From the NCBI GenBank assembly GCA_021813065.1, contig JAKALZ010000034.1:1-11521 (forward strand): a stretch of DNA of 11,521 bases. The letters are read 5' to 3'. This document shows positions 1-6,259 of this stretch, piece by piece (within the stretch, counting starts at the first letter, position 1; every line of letters begins with the position of its first letter). The notes below the pieces were generated by a model, which did no database searches, was not told where the DNA came from, and saw only the letters and a program-made list of their open reading frames with translations. The position numbers and the translations under genes are program-made. Source of the stretch: a bacterium. GTDB taxonomy: Bacteria > Spirochaetota > Spirochaetia > Treponematales > Rectinemataceae.

Positions 1-410
1 CGTGTGTTCGCGATGTAGTAGAGCAGGGCGAAGGGCACGCTCTCATCGCCAAAGAGCATGATATTGAGAGGGAGACCAATGAACACCGCGTTGGAGAACG
101 CGACCATTGCCTTGAAGACGCCGCGCTTCGTTTTTTGAATCCTGAACATTACGGTGAGCAGGAAGGCGATCGCGTAACTCAGCAGTATCACGATGAAGGG
201 TACGGGTAGCCCTGGAAGCATCGAAACGAGCTTCTGGCGGTCGTACCCGCTCATGAGATTGAAGATCATATAGGCGGGGAGCGCTATGTTGACGACGAGT
301 TTCGAGAGGAGCGCGGCCCCGCCCCCTTCGAACCAACGCGCTTTTGCGAGCCCGAAGCCTATAGCGATCATCAACAGTACGGTGAATACACTCTGAAGCG
401 CGATGAGCAT
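1..410 (-). CDS. AEC-family (auxin efflux carrier-like) permease, N-terminal part
   Basis: This is an inner-membrane carrier of the AEC family, whose bacterial members move organic acids or similar small anions; the substrate here cannot be told. Read from the ATG at 410, 136 codons stay open to the window edge, so the C-terminal part (families usually run to about 300-320 residues) is missing. Hydrophobic segments lie at about residues 3-22, 33-53, 69-89 and 101-120. The stretch NIALPAYMIFNLM (41-53) and the motif FSNAVFIGLPL (105-115) are typical of the first half of AEC proteins. An in-frame TAG lies four codons upstream of the ATG, so this is the first ATG available. The ribosome site is poor: a GAGG sits only 2 nt before the ATG. 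Family call is confident, substrate unknown. Confidence 0.82.
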   Translation of the reverse strand, partial: MLIALQSVFTVLLMIAIGFGLAKARWFEGGGAALLSKLVVNIALPAYMIFNLMSGYDRQKLVSMLPGLPVPFIVILLSYAIAFLLTVMFRIQKTKRGVFKAMVAFSNAVFIGLPLNIMLFGDESVPFALLYYIANT

Positions 411-577
411 GGCCTCATACTAGCCAAAGGCCCGCAAAAGAGATAGGGGAGGTGGCCGCCACGCTTCAGTTTCGGCTGAGTGACGCTTTTCTCTCCGCGT
501 CAAATCACCTTTGAGATGAAGCATTCGCCGCATTGACGCGGTATGCCGCCTCGCCACAAGGCGAGTCAACGCGGCAC
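411..577. other. Intergenic gap between the AEC carrier and the nitroreductase
   Basis: No gene is visible here. Just after the nitroreductase stop (minus strand) is a hairpin: 6-bp arms at 550-555 and 560-565 with a 4-nt loop, extended by 5-bp arms at 545-549 and 571-575 with a 5-nt bulge. It could slow or end transcription of the nitroreductase, but there is no T-run after it, so it is not a classic intrinsic terminator. I see no convincing promoter for the AEC gene. Confidence 0.4.
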
Positions 578-1342
578 TCAGCTCCAGTCTTTCATCATCG
601 ACGAAACGCTGCGCCGCATTTCCACCGAGAAGCTCGCCCCGAACTTTCGGTCGTAGAGCGCTTGGGCGGCGTTCTCGATATCGTTTTTGGGAGAGAAAGC
701 GCTGTAGCCTTCGCCGCGGTACATTGTCTCGAGCTCTTGAGCTGAAGCGCGCCGGTACCTGTTTTTCATCATGATCATCGACTCGGGGAGCCGTGGTGTG
801 AGCCGCCGTTCCCGTTGCTGTGCGGTGGGGTACCCGAGGCAGAGCATCGCGATGGGGAAGGTGTAGCGCGGCAAGGAGAGAAGTTCGCGGTGAATCTCCC
901 AGTTCTCCATGATGTCTCCAATGTAGCAGGAGCCAAGTCCTAGGCTCTCGGCGGCCATAGCGGCGGTCTGCGCGGCGATGAGCGCGTCGCAGCTCGCGAG
1001 GAGAAGGTCGGACTTCCGAGGCGTCGAGTGTCGCCGGCCCGTTCGATCAACCCACTCCATCACGCCGAAGTGCTCAAAGTAATCCATAAGCCGGCGGTAA
1101 TCCGCGAGAAAGATGAGGACCCAGGGAGCGCGTGCGATGAAGGGCTGATTGTCGCAGGTGATCGCGAGCCTGTCTTTGAGCGCTTGATCCTCGATTTCGA
1201 GCACCGAGTAGAGCATGAGCGCGCCAGCCGAGGGAGCGCGAAGAGTCGCTTCGAGCACGCGTCGCTTCAGATCCTCCTCAACGGGGCGATCTTCGTAGGC
1301 GCGCACTGACTTCCGCCGCAAAAAGAGTGTGTCAAAGTCCAC
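578..1342 (-). CDS. Nitroreductase family protein (FMN-dependent oxidoreductase)
   Basis: A predicted cytoplasmic FMN flavoprotein of 254 residues that would reduce nitro- or quinone-type compounds with NAD(P)H. The fold is recognisable: the FMN-phosphate-binding RRKSVRAY at 9-16, RAPSAG at 35-40, AESLGLGSCYIGDI at 131-144 and CLGYP at 168-172, followed by a basic R-x-TPRLP stretch (180-186). The C-terminal helix region (about 231-253) resembles that of the NfsA/FRP-like branch, and the length suits that group. The start is a GTG: a full AGGAGGT (1348-1354) lies 5 nt upstream, with no competing ATG nearby. It is divergent from the Sel1-repeat gene. The physiological substrate cannot be read from the sequence. 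Confidence 0.9.
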   Translation of the reverse strand: MDFDTLFLRRKSVRAYEDRPVEEDLKRRVLEATLRAPSAGALMLYSVLEIEDQALKDRLAITCDNQPFIARAPWVLIFLADYRRLMDYFEHFGVMEWVDRTGRRHSTPRKSDLLLASCDALIAAQTAAMAAESLGLGSCYIGDIMENWEIHRELLSLPRYTFPIAMLCLGYPTAQQRERRLTPRLPESMIMMKNRYRRASAQELETMYRGEGYSAFSPKNDIENAAQALYDRKFGASFSVEMRRSVSSMMKDWS

Positions 1343-1485
1343 GTGGTACCTCCTAGGTTCGCACTACCACAAGTTTTATGGAAAAAAATGATACCGCGCG
1401 AAAGCGAGCCCGATCTAGAGCGAGTCCACAATCGGCTGCTCCAAGATCGCATTAGCGCATTGCGCCTATTTTGATCAGATATTTT

Positions 1486-1514
1486 TTGCATTTTTTATTG
1501 CGCAAGTCTATAAT
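1486..1514 (+). promoter_or_regulatory. Sigma70-type promoter of the Sel1-repeat gene
   Basis: TTGCAT at 1486-1491 and a perfect TATAAT at 1509-1514 are separated by exactly 17 bp. Transcription would start near 1521, giving a leader of about 14 nt before the ATG at 1535, with AGAGG at 1525-1529 as ribosome site. The spacer holds a perfect 8-bp palindrome, TTGCGCAA (1498-1505), which could bind a regulator. The surrounding region is AT-rich against a GC-rich background. Confidence 0.75.
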
Positions 1515-1534
1515 TGTTTTTAACAGAGGCTACT

Positions 1535-2386
1535 ATGAAAAAAATTATCAGTGTTGTTTTCGCGATTTTCTTTGTTCTTTCGGCGATATCCGCGCAGACT
1601 TCCACTTCTGACCTCACGCTCCTCATGGCGAACGCACAGGCGGGCGATCCCAAGGCTCAGAACAGCCTCGGCGTCAAGTACTACAACGGCGAAGACGTCG
1701 CGCAGAGCTACGAGAACGCGGCGCAATGGTTTGAGAAAGCCGCGCAGCAGGGAAACGCGACAGCCCAAAACAATCTCGGCTACATGTACGAGATGGGTAA
1801 AGGTGTTTTGCAGGATTATGCGTCAGCGTTGCGCTGGTACCGCATGGCGGCTGAGCAGGGACACGCTTCGGCGCAGAGCAATATCGGATGGCTCTTCGAA
1901 AATGGTTTGGGCGTCGAAAAAAATTACGACGAAGCATTTAAATGGTATCGCGCGGCAGCCGATCAGGGGAACTCCTACGCCCAGTACAGCGTGGGCTGGT
2001 TCTACGACAAGGGCTGGTCAATCAGCGAGAACAATCAAGAGGCCGTGCGCTGGTACAGACTCGCGGCCGATCAGGGGCTCGCGGATGCCCAGTACATGCT
2101 CGGCGTGATGTACGAGAACGGCGATGGTGTCGAGAATGATTACGATGAAGCGTTCCACTGGTTCACTGAGGCGGCGTACGGAGAAAATGTGGACGCGATG
2201 CTCGCGGTCGGATTCTACTACGAGTATGGCATGTCGCCGGGTGAAGATCCCGTCCAGGCCCTGGCCTGGTACATGATCGCGAGTAATTACGGCAGCGAGG
2301 ATGGCGCGAAGTACGCCGCCGATCTCTCTTCAAATATGAGCGAAGAGGAAATAGCCGAGGCTACCTCGCTTGCAGACAGCTTCTAA
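1535..2386 (+). CDS. Secreted Sel1-like repeat (TPR-type) protein
   Basis: A 283-residue exported protein built almost entirely of Sel1-like repeats, which form a helical solenoid used for protein-protein contacts. A Sec signal peptide covers residues 1-20 (MKKII start, hydrophobic core, ISA before Gln21). Six repeats of about 36 residues follow, at roughly 38-74, 75-110, 111-146, 147-182, 183-218 and 219-254. Each has an AQ-x2-LG-x2-Y-like first helix and an A-x2-WY/F-x2-AA second helix. The last repeat diverges, and the tail (255-283, with MSEEEIAEA) looks like the usual capping helix. An in-frame TTG at 1514 lies inside the -10 box, so the ATG at 1535 is the real start. The mature protein is probably periplasmic. 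Partner unknown. Confidence 0.93.
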   Translation: MKKIISVVFAIFFVLSAISAQTSTSDLTLLMANAQAGDPKAQNSLGVKYYNGEDVAQSYENAAQWFEKAAQQGNATAQNNLGYMYEMGKGVLQDYASALRWYRMAAEQGHASAQSNIGWLFENGLGVEKNYDEAFKWYRAAADQGNSYAQYSVGWFYDKGWSISENNQEAVRWYRLAADQGLADAQYMLGVMYENGDGVENDYDEAFHWFTEAAYGENVDAMLAVGFYYEYGMSPGEDPVQALAWYMIASNYGSEDGAKYAADLSSNMSEEEIAEATSLADSF

Positions 2387-2412
2387 AAAGCGCGCGCAAC
2401 TGAAGCGCGCGC
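2385..2412 (-). terminator. Intrinsic terminator for the GH4 glycosidase gene
   Basis: Two perfect 8-bp GC arms (GCGCGCGC at 2390-2397 and 2405-2412) enclose a 7-nt loop. Read on the minus strand, the stem is followed by TTTTT (2389-2385). The T-run overlaps the TAA stop codon of the converging Sel1-repeat gene. Confidence 0.75.
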
Positions 2413-2429
2413 CGAAAGTCGCAGTCCAC

Positions 2430-2460
2430 GCGCGGCATAATTGTGCCGCGCTTTTATTTT
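2430..2460 (+). terminator. Intrinsic terminator for the Sel1-repeat gene
   Basis: An 8-bp stem (GCGCGGCA at 2430-2437 with TGCCGCGC at 2444-2451), a 6-nt loop and the tract TTTTATTTT (2452-2460) form a strong rho-independent terminator in the plus direction. Its T-tract contains the stop codon of the converging GH4 gene. Confidence 0.88.
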
Positions 2461-3812
2461 AGATAGCCAAGCCACTGCGCCTGGCGATCGATCATCACGT
2501 CGACGAGCTCGGGCACGCGTGCGCACACCGGCACCACGGGATTCACGAGAAGTGCCTGGATCGCGAGGTCCTCGCTCTGACGCAGCACCGCCTCGGCGGT
2601 AAGATCGTAGACGCCTGTGTAGTTGCGCAAGAGGGCGGCGAATCCCTTTGGATACTCGGGGAAGGCCACACCCTCGAGGCCACGCGCCGATACTGTCGCG
2701 GGAACCTCCACGGCCACATCTCCAGGCAAGCTCGGAATGAGCCCCGCGTTCATCACGTTTACTGCCGCCTCCTCATACCCCGCGTCGCTGAGCAGTCCCT
2801 CGATGATGGGCACCACCCGTTCCTTTACTTTGAGCTCGATCGCTGGTTTCAGCATGCTGAGCGAGGCGCGGTAGAGCATGTAGAAGTCAAGAATGCCCTT
2901 GTGGTCGGCGACCTCGCGCGCCCATGGAATATACTCGCCGATATGGCTGTCCGAGGTGATGGGCAAAAGGTGGAAACGCTCGAGAATCTGCCGGAAGAGC
3001 CCGCGGTCCGACCACGCGCGCGACGACGTGACGCGCCCGATGTCGGGCATGCCCGTTTCGCCTTCCGTGCGCGGTATCTGGCCTGTCGTGCGTATGTACT
3101 CGAGAATGTCGGAGTAGCCGAGCACCTTCTCGAAGAATGCAGGCGCGCGGGCAAGGATGTCGGGGTAGGCGTCGGCGCCGGTGCTTCGATAGCGCGCCGA
3201 AACGAGGACGCTGAAGTGATTGAGCCCGGCCGCCCTGAGCTCGAGATTCTCGAAGGGCAGGCCCAGCATGGGTGGCAGGTAGCGCTCAAGCGAGGCGATC
3301 TCGTGGCAGAGGCCGACGAACTTGAGCTTCGGAAAGGCGCGCGCCACTGTGGTGACGATCGCCGTCATCGGATTCGAGAAATTGAAGACAGTAGCGTTGG
3401 GGCAGAGATCAGCGCAGTCGCGGCAGATCTCCAGGATGGGCGGAACGATGCGCAGCGCGTGGAAGAGCCCGCCCGCGCCGCCATTCTCGCCGTACACCTG
3501 CGGAATACCGTACTGGAGGGGGATCATCCAGTCCTGGTCCCAGAGCTCGAAGCGGCTTCCCACCTCGATCGAGATGATGACGAAATCCGCTCCCCTGAGC
3601 GCCTCGGCGCGGTCGGTGTGCGCGGAGAGACTGAAATCGAGCCCGTGAACCTCCACGAATTCTTTCGCGGCGGCGAGCACCTTGCCAAGCGCCTCCCCGT
3701 TGATATCGACGAGCGCGATGTGCGCACCCTTGAGCGTGTTCGAAGAGAAAATGTCTCCCAGTGTTCCAAAACCAAACTGCGCGCTTCCCGCGCCGATGAG
3801 TACGAGTTTCAT
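2454..3812 (-). CDS. Glycoside hydrolase family 4 (NAD+- and metal-dependent glycosidase)
   Basis: A cytoplasmic GH4 enzyme of 452 residues. This family cleaves glycosides by an unusual oxidation-elimination route with NAD+ and a divalent metal. The Rossmann motif GAGSAQFG (7-14) and an acidic strand end (VDIN, Asp36) bind NAD. NFSNPM (144-149) is a conserved family motif. Cys169 in GLCHEI and His199 in GLNHF match the usual metal ligands, so the active site looks intact. Length is normal. I chose the ATG at 3812 over a GTG at 3839 because GAGG (3819-3822) is 6 nt before it and NAD-binding strand 1 begins at once. Members act on alpha-galactosides, alpha-glucosides, galacturonides or 6-phospho-sugars; the sequence alone does not settle which. 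No sugar transporter is next to it. A TACAAT at 3830-3835 might be its -10 box, but no good -35 is seen. Confidence 0.92.
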   Translation of the reverse strand: MKLVLIGAGSAQFGFGTLGDIFSSNTLKGAHIALVDINGEALGKVLAAAKEFVEVHGLDFSLSAHTDRAEALRGADFVIISIEVGSRFELWDQDWMIPLQYGIPQVYGENGGAGGLFHALRIVPPILEICRDCADLCPNATVFNFSNPMTAIVTTVARAFPKLKFVGLCHEIASLERYLPPMLGLPFENLELRAAGLNHFSVLVSARYRSTGADAYPDILARAPAFFEKVLGYSDILEYIRTTGQIPRTEGETGMPDIGRVTSSRAWSDRGLFRQILERFHLLPITSDSHIGEYIPWAREVADHKGILDFYMLYRASLSMLKPAIELKVKERVVPIIEGLLSDAGYEEAAVNVMNAGLIPSLPGDVAVEVPATVSARGLEGVAFPEYPKGFAALLRNYTGVYDLTAEAVLRQSEDLAIQALLVNPVVPVCARVPELVDVMIDRQAQWLGYLK

Positions 3813-3859
3813 ACTGTGCCTCGGCGCACATTGTAGCACCCGCAGGGGCTGCCTGCTAT

Positions 3860-3898
3860 GCGCGGCTCGCCATGTGCCGCCTGTCGCGCGCGGCTCGC
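3860..3898. repeat. Short direct repeat upstream of the GH4 gene
   Basis: The 11-mer GCGCGGCTCGC occurs at 3860-3870 and again at 3888-3898, starts 28 bp apart. Flanking bases match partly, so this is an imperfect two-copy tandem repeat. It lies in the 136-bp gap between the radical SAM stop and the GH4 start. It may be only low-complexity GC sequence. Confidence 0.5.
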
Positions 3899-3948
3899 GA
3901 ACTCATCCCGACGTATGCCGACCTTGAAGCGCCGCCGCGATCAGCCTG

Positions 3949-5445
3949 TTACGCGCGCTTCAGGTATTTCTCCTGCCACAGCGGACCGAAGAGCTCCTCG
4001 AGCTCGCGGTCGTAGGATAGCATCGCCTCGCGGAACTCGCGGTCTTCCAGCGCGCGCGCCGAAGCCTCGTCGGTGGGTTTAGGTTTCGTCTCTTGAAGAA
4101 TCGCGAGCATATTCGCGTAGTGGTCGCGCATGGGGCAGGGCAGCACCCAGTTGCCTTCGAATTTTCCATCTTGGAGCGCGTACCCCGACTGCCAGCGCTG
4201 AATCGCCTCGAAGTAGGGCGACACCAGCACTTCGCCGAGCTCTCCACCTCTCGCGTAGATCTCGTTGACATTTCCTCCCGCGTAGGGATTAAAGACGCAG
4301 GGTGTCACATTGCCAGCCCAGTCGATGTAGAGATATCCGCCTCCGCGCATGCTCCCGGCTGAGATGCAGCCGTTGCTCATCGTGCCCCCGTTCCAGAAAT
4401 CGGCGATAAAATATCTATCGCGTTCGATGAGCTCGTACATGCGCTGGTACATATTTAAACGCTGTCGCGCGGTAGGCATGAGGTCCATCGATGCCCTGCC
4501 GATCGGCATAAGCTGGAAAATCCAGAAATAGAGGGCGCCCAATTCCGTGTAGAACTCCACGAGCTTTCCGCTCGGAATGATGTCGGCGTTCTCGCGCGTC
4601 GCGGTCAGCGAGACGCCGAATGGCACCCCTTCAGCCCGTAGGTTCTCCATCGCTCGGATCACCTTCGCGTACACGCCCGCGCCGCGCCGCGCGTCAGTTT
4701 CCGCCTCAAAGCCCTCGACCGAAATCGCGGGAGTGATGTTGCCTAATTCCGCGAATCGGCGCGCCATCTCGGCATCGATGAGCGTCCCATTCGTGTACAT
4801 TAAAAAGAAATTGTCCTGGTGCCTGAGGGCGAGGTCGAAAATCGTCTTTCCGTCACTCTTGTAGAGGAGCGGTTCGCCGCCCGAAATCACGGTGAACACG
4901 CCTCCCCAGGTTTCGGTTTTCTCTGAAATTATTCTGTCGACTGTTTCGAACGGGAGAGATTCCTTGCTCGCCGCGTCGCTGTTCGCGTAGCAGCCATCGC
5001 AGTGAAGATTGCAGAATCGGGAGGGACTCAGCACGAGAAAGCGCGGAGGAGGAAAGCCGTAGCGCCCCGCGAAAATCGCTTCGCGCTCGCCGATTCTTCC
5101 GATCGCCTCGAACATGGCGGGCAGCACCCGGTGCGAGAGCGAGGTGCGCATCACCGGATGTTCGCGCGCGGCGTCGATCGCCGCGTTGAGCGACCTGATG
5201 AGCGAGCGCGTAATGTAGAATTTGTCGAGCTGAACTTGGCGAGGATACTCCTTAAGCGCGAGCGCGGAGCGTCGGCTCGACCACTCGAATAGTTTTCCGA
5301 CAACTCCCCGCAACGCCGCGCTGTCGAAGAGCCTCTCGATGGTGGCAGGCGACGCGTGGATGAGTCTATCGAACGCGAAGCTGTCCGCGCGATCGACGGA
5401 TATTGCGCGCGCCGCGCCCGACGGTACCGCTTTCCCCACAGCCAT
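3949..5445 (-). CDS. Radical SAM protein with SPASM-like C-terminal cysteines
   Basis: A predicted radical SAM enzyme of 498 residues; it would cleave S-adenosylmethionine at a 4Fe-4S cluster to start radical chemistry. The cluster motif CNLHCDGC (Cys145, Cys149, Cys152) and the SAM-contacting GGEP (189-192) are intact. Further cysteines at 360, 383 (in GNVTPC) and 437 (in LPCPMRD) suggest a SPASM- or twitch-like domain with an auxiliary Fe-S cluster. About 130 residues come before the radical domain, mostly helical in appearance and with no motif I know. The ATG at 5445 is only 1 nt from a GAGGAGG (5447-5453), while a GTG at 5439 is 7 nt from it, so translation may begin two codons later. 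It has its own promoter, overlapped by a palindrome. No small precursor-peptide gene is visible beside it, which argues mildly against a peptide-maturation role. Substrate unknown. Confidence 0.88.
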   Translation of the reverse strand: MAVGKAVPSGAARAISVDRADSFAFDRLIHASPATIERLFDSAALRGVVGKLFEWSSRRSALALKEYPRQVQLDKFYITRSLIRSLNAAIDAAREHPVMRTSLSHRVLPAMFEAIGRIGEREAIFAGRYGFPPPRFLVLSPSRFCNLHCDGCYANSDAASKESLPFETVDRIISEKTETWGGVFTVISGGEPLLYKSDGKTIFDLALRHQDNFFLMYTNGTLIDAEMARRFAELGNITPAISVEGFEAETDARRGAGVYAKVIRAMENLRAEGVPFGVSLTATRENADIIPSGKLVEFYTELGALYFWIFQLMPIGRASMDLMPTARQRLNMYQRMYELIERDRYFIADFWNGGTMSNGCISAGSMRGGGYLYIDWAGNVTPCVFNPYAGGNVNEIYARGGELGEVLVSPYFEAIQRWQSGYALQDGKFEGNWVLPCPMRDHYANMLAILQETKPKPTDEASARALEDREFREAMLSYDRELEELFGPLWQEKYLKRA

Positions 5446-5456
5446 GCCTCCTCAAG

Positions 5457-5474
5457 TATTGAAATTATTCAATA
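5457..5474. promoter_or_regulatory. 18-bp palindrome over the radical SAM promoter: candidate operator
   Basis: TATTGAA (5457-5463) and TTCAATA (5468-5474) are perfect 7-bp arms around a 4-bp centre. The site covers the predicted -10 box and start point of the radical SAM promoter. That position and size suit a repressor operator. The TetR-family gene next upstream is the obvious candidate to bind here, but this is inference. Confidence 0.6.
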
Positions 5475-5492
5475 TAGTAGAGCCAATTTCAA
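5464..5492 (-). promoter_or_regulatory. Predicted promoter of the radical SAM gene
   Basis: On the minus strand, TTGAAA (5492-5487) and AATAAT (5469-5464) are 17 bp apart, each one mismatch from the sigma70 consensus. Transcription would begin near 5457, giving a leader of only about 12 nt to the ATG or 18 nt to the GTG, just enough to hold the GAGGAGG ribosome site. Confidence 0.6.
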
Positions 5493-5517
5493 AAGTCTGT
5501 TACTTCTGAAATTGGCT
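5481..5517. repeat. Long inverted repeat between the TetR and radical SAM genes
   Basis: Perfect 11-bp arms (5481-5491 and 5507-5517), one mismatch, then 4 more pairs (5493-5496 with 5502-5505) leave a 5-nt loop. It is the strongest hairpin in this gap. Neither strand has a clear T-run after it, so a simple terminator is unlikely; it overlaps the -35 box of the radical SAM promoter. It could be a regulator site, an mRNA 3' end structure for the TetR transcript, or both. Confidence 0.65.
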
Positions 5518-5519
5518 TT

Positions 5520-5557
5520 GCATTTGCTCCGTTTTCGTTGAAATCGTGCGCAAATGC
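5520..5557. repeat. Inverted repeat GCATTTGC / GCAAATGC
   Basis: Perfect 8-bp arms at 5520-5527 and 5550-5557 with a 22-nt interval. The wide spacing makes it a weak RNA hairpin; it could be a paired protein-binding site. It lies between two stronger inverted repeats. Confidence 0.45.
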
Positions 5558-5574
5558 CGCACTACAAAGTTATT

Positions 5575-5602
5575 CTTTCAAAACTCGTCCGACTTTTGAA
5601 AG
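5575..5602 (-). repeat. Inverted repeat just after the TetR stop codon
   Basis: Perfect 9-bp arms (CTTTCAAAA at 5575-5583, TTTTGAAAG at 5594-5602) flank a 10-nt loop, 5 nt past the TetR stop. As RNA on the minus strand it would end the operon with an AU-rich stem followed by a mixed A/T stretch, so it is at best a weak terminator or an mRNA-stabilising end. The 11-mer GACTTTTGAAA in its right half recurs in opposite orientation inside the hairpin at 5481-5517. Confidence 0.5.
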
Positions 5603-5607
5603 TATCT

Positions 5608-6204
5608 CTAGTATAGAGCTTTTTTGCCTTCTTGTGTCAGAAAACCTTCAAACAGAAGCGACATCACATTCTCGAAAAGATCGTGGAAGGGCATCGAAAG
5701 CTCAAGACTCGTCTCGGGGGTGAGAATGTCGTCGATGAGGGTGAAGCAGACATGAATGATGAAGCCCTCTGACAGCGGGGACCTTATGTATCCCTGCGCC
5801 TGGCCTTCGCGGATGATGGTGTGAATGGCGTCAGCGATGCCGTTGTGCTTGTACGCTTGCAGTTCCCGCCACGCTCCCGGCTGAACCCGCTTCATATCCT
5901 CGAGAAAGAGAGGCGAGAACCGCAGACTGTGGCTGCTTACCGCGTTGATCACCTCTTTGACCCGCTTCAGGATAGGCTCGCGGGAGGCATTCAGAATATC
6001 GCGGATACGCTCGACAAGTTCGTCGCGCATCCGCGACATGATGTGGTCCACGAGCTCTTCTTTGCTGGAGAAGCTGAGGTAGAGCGTCTTCTTGCTGATG
6101 CCGCAGGCGGAGGCGATCTCATCCATCGTGACATTTCGTATGCCACGACTGAAGAAGAGCTCTCGCGACGCGGCGACAATTCGATCCGGCACCTGGTGAT
6201 CCAT
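5608..6204 (-). CDS. TetR-family transcriptional regulator
   Basis: A 198-residue DNA-binding regulator of TetR type. The N-terminal helix-turn-helix is clear (about residues 8-54): a helix with AASRELFFSRG, then TMDEIASACGISKKTLYLSFSSKEEL, the standard pattern with the recognition helix around 37-45. The C-terminal three quarters is a ligand-binding and dimer domain, variable as usual. The ATG at 6204 has GGAAGGG 4 nt upstream; a stronger GGAGGAG lies about 19 nt upstream but no start codon follows it. It is the last gene of the four-gene export operon (55 nt after the RND stop), so it probably senses the exported compound and controls its own operon. The palindrome over the next gene's promoter is a second likely target. 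Confidence 0.92.
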   Translation of the reverse strand: MDHQVPDRIVAASRELFFSRGIRNVTMDEIASACGISKKTLYLSFSSKEELVDHIMSRMRDELVERIRDILNASREPILKRVKEVINAVSSHSLRFSPLFLEDMKRVQPGAWRELQAYKHNGIADAIHTIIREGQAQGYIRSPLSEGFIIHVCFTLIDDILTPETSLELSMPFHDLFENVMSLLFEGFLTQEGKKALY

Positions 6205-6259
6205 GTTACCCTTCCCGACTGACTCCTCCTCGCCTTGGGAACTTCGGAGGAAAGCTCAC

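Noticed and set aside
1514..1534. TTG start for the Sel1-repeat gene, adding 7 residues
   Set aside because: The TTG overlaps the TATAAT box and would lie upstream of the transcript start; the ATG at 1535 has a ribosome site and starts a proper signal peptide.
1551..2108. Second plus-strand frame (185 codons) inside the Sel1-repeat gene
   Set aside because: An Arg/Ser/Thr-rich frame-shifted reading of the repeat gene; no ribosome site and no motif.
2901..3836. Long plus-strand open frame (311 codons) opposite the GH4 gene
   Set aside because: It lies wholly antisense to a well-recognised enzyme, has a charged low-complexity composition with no motif, and comes from the GC-rich codon pattern.
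3813..3839. GTG start for the GH4 gene, adding 9 residues
   Set aside because: The ATG at 3812 has GAGG 6 nt upstream and begins directly with the NAD-binding strand; a possible -10 box overlaps the extension.
5481..5517. The large hairpin as a standard intrinsic terminator for the TetR gene
   Set aside because: The stem is long but neither side has a T-run, it lies about 90 nt past the stop codon, and it overlaps the -35 box of the next gene.
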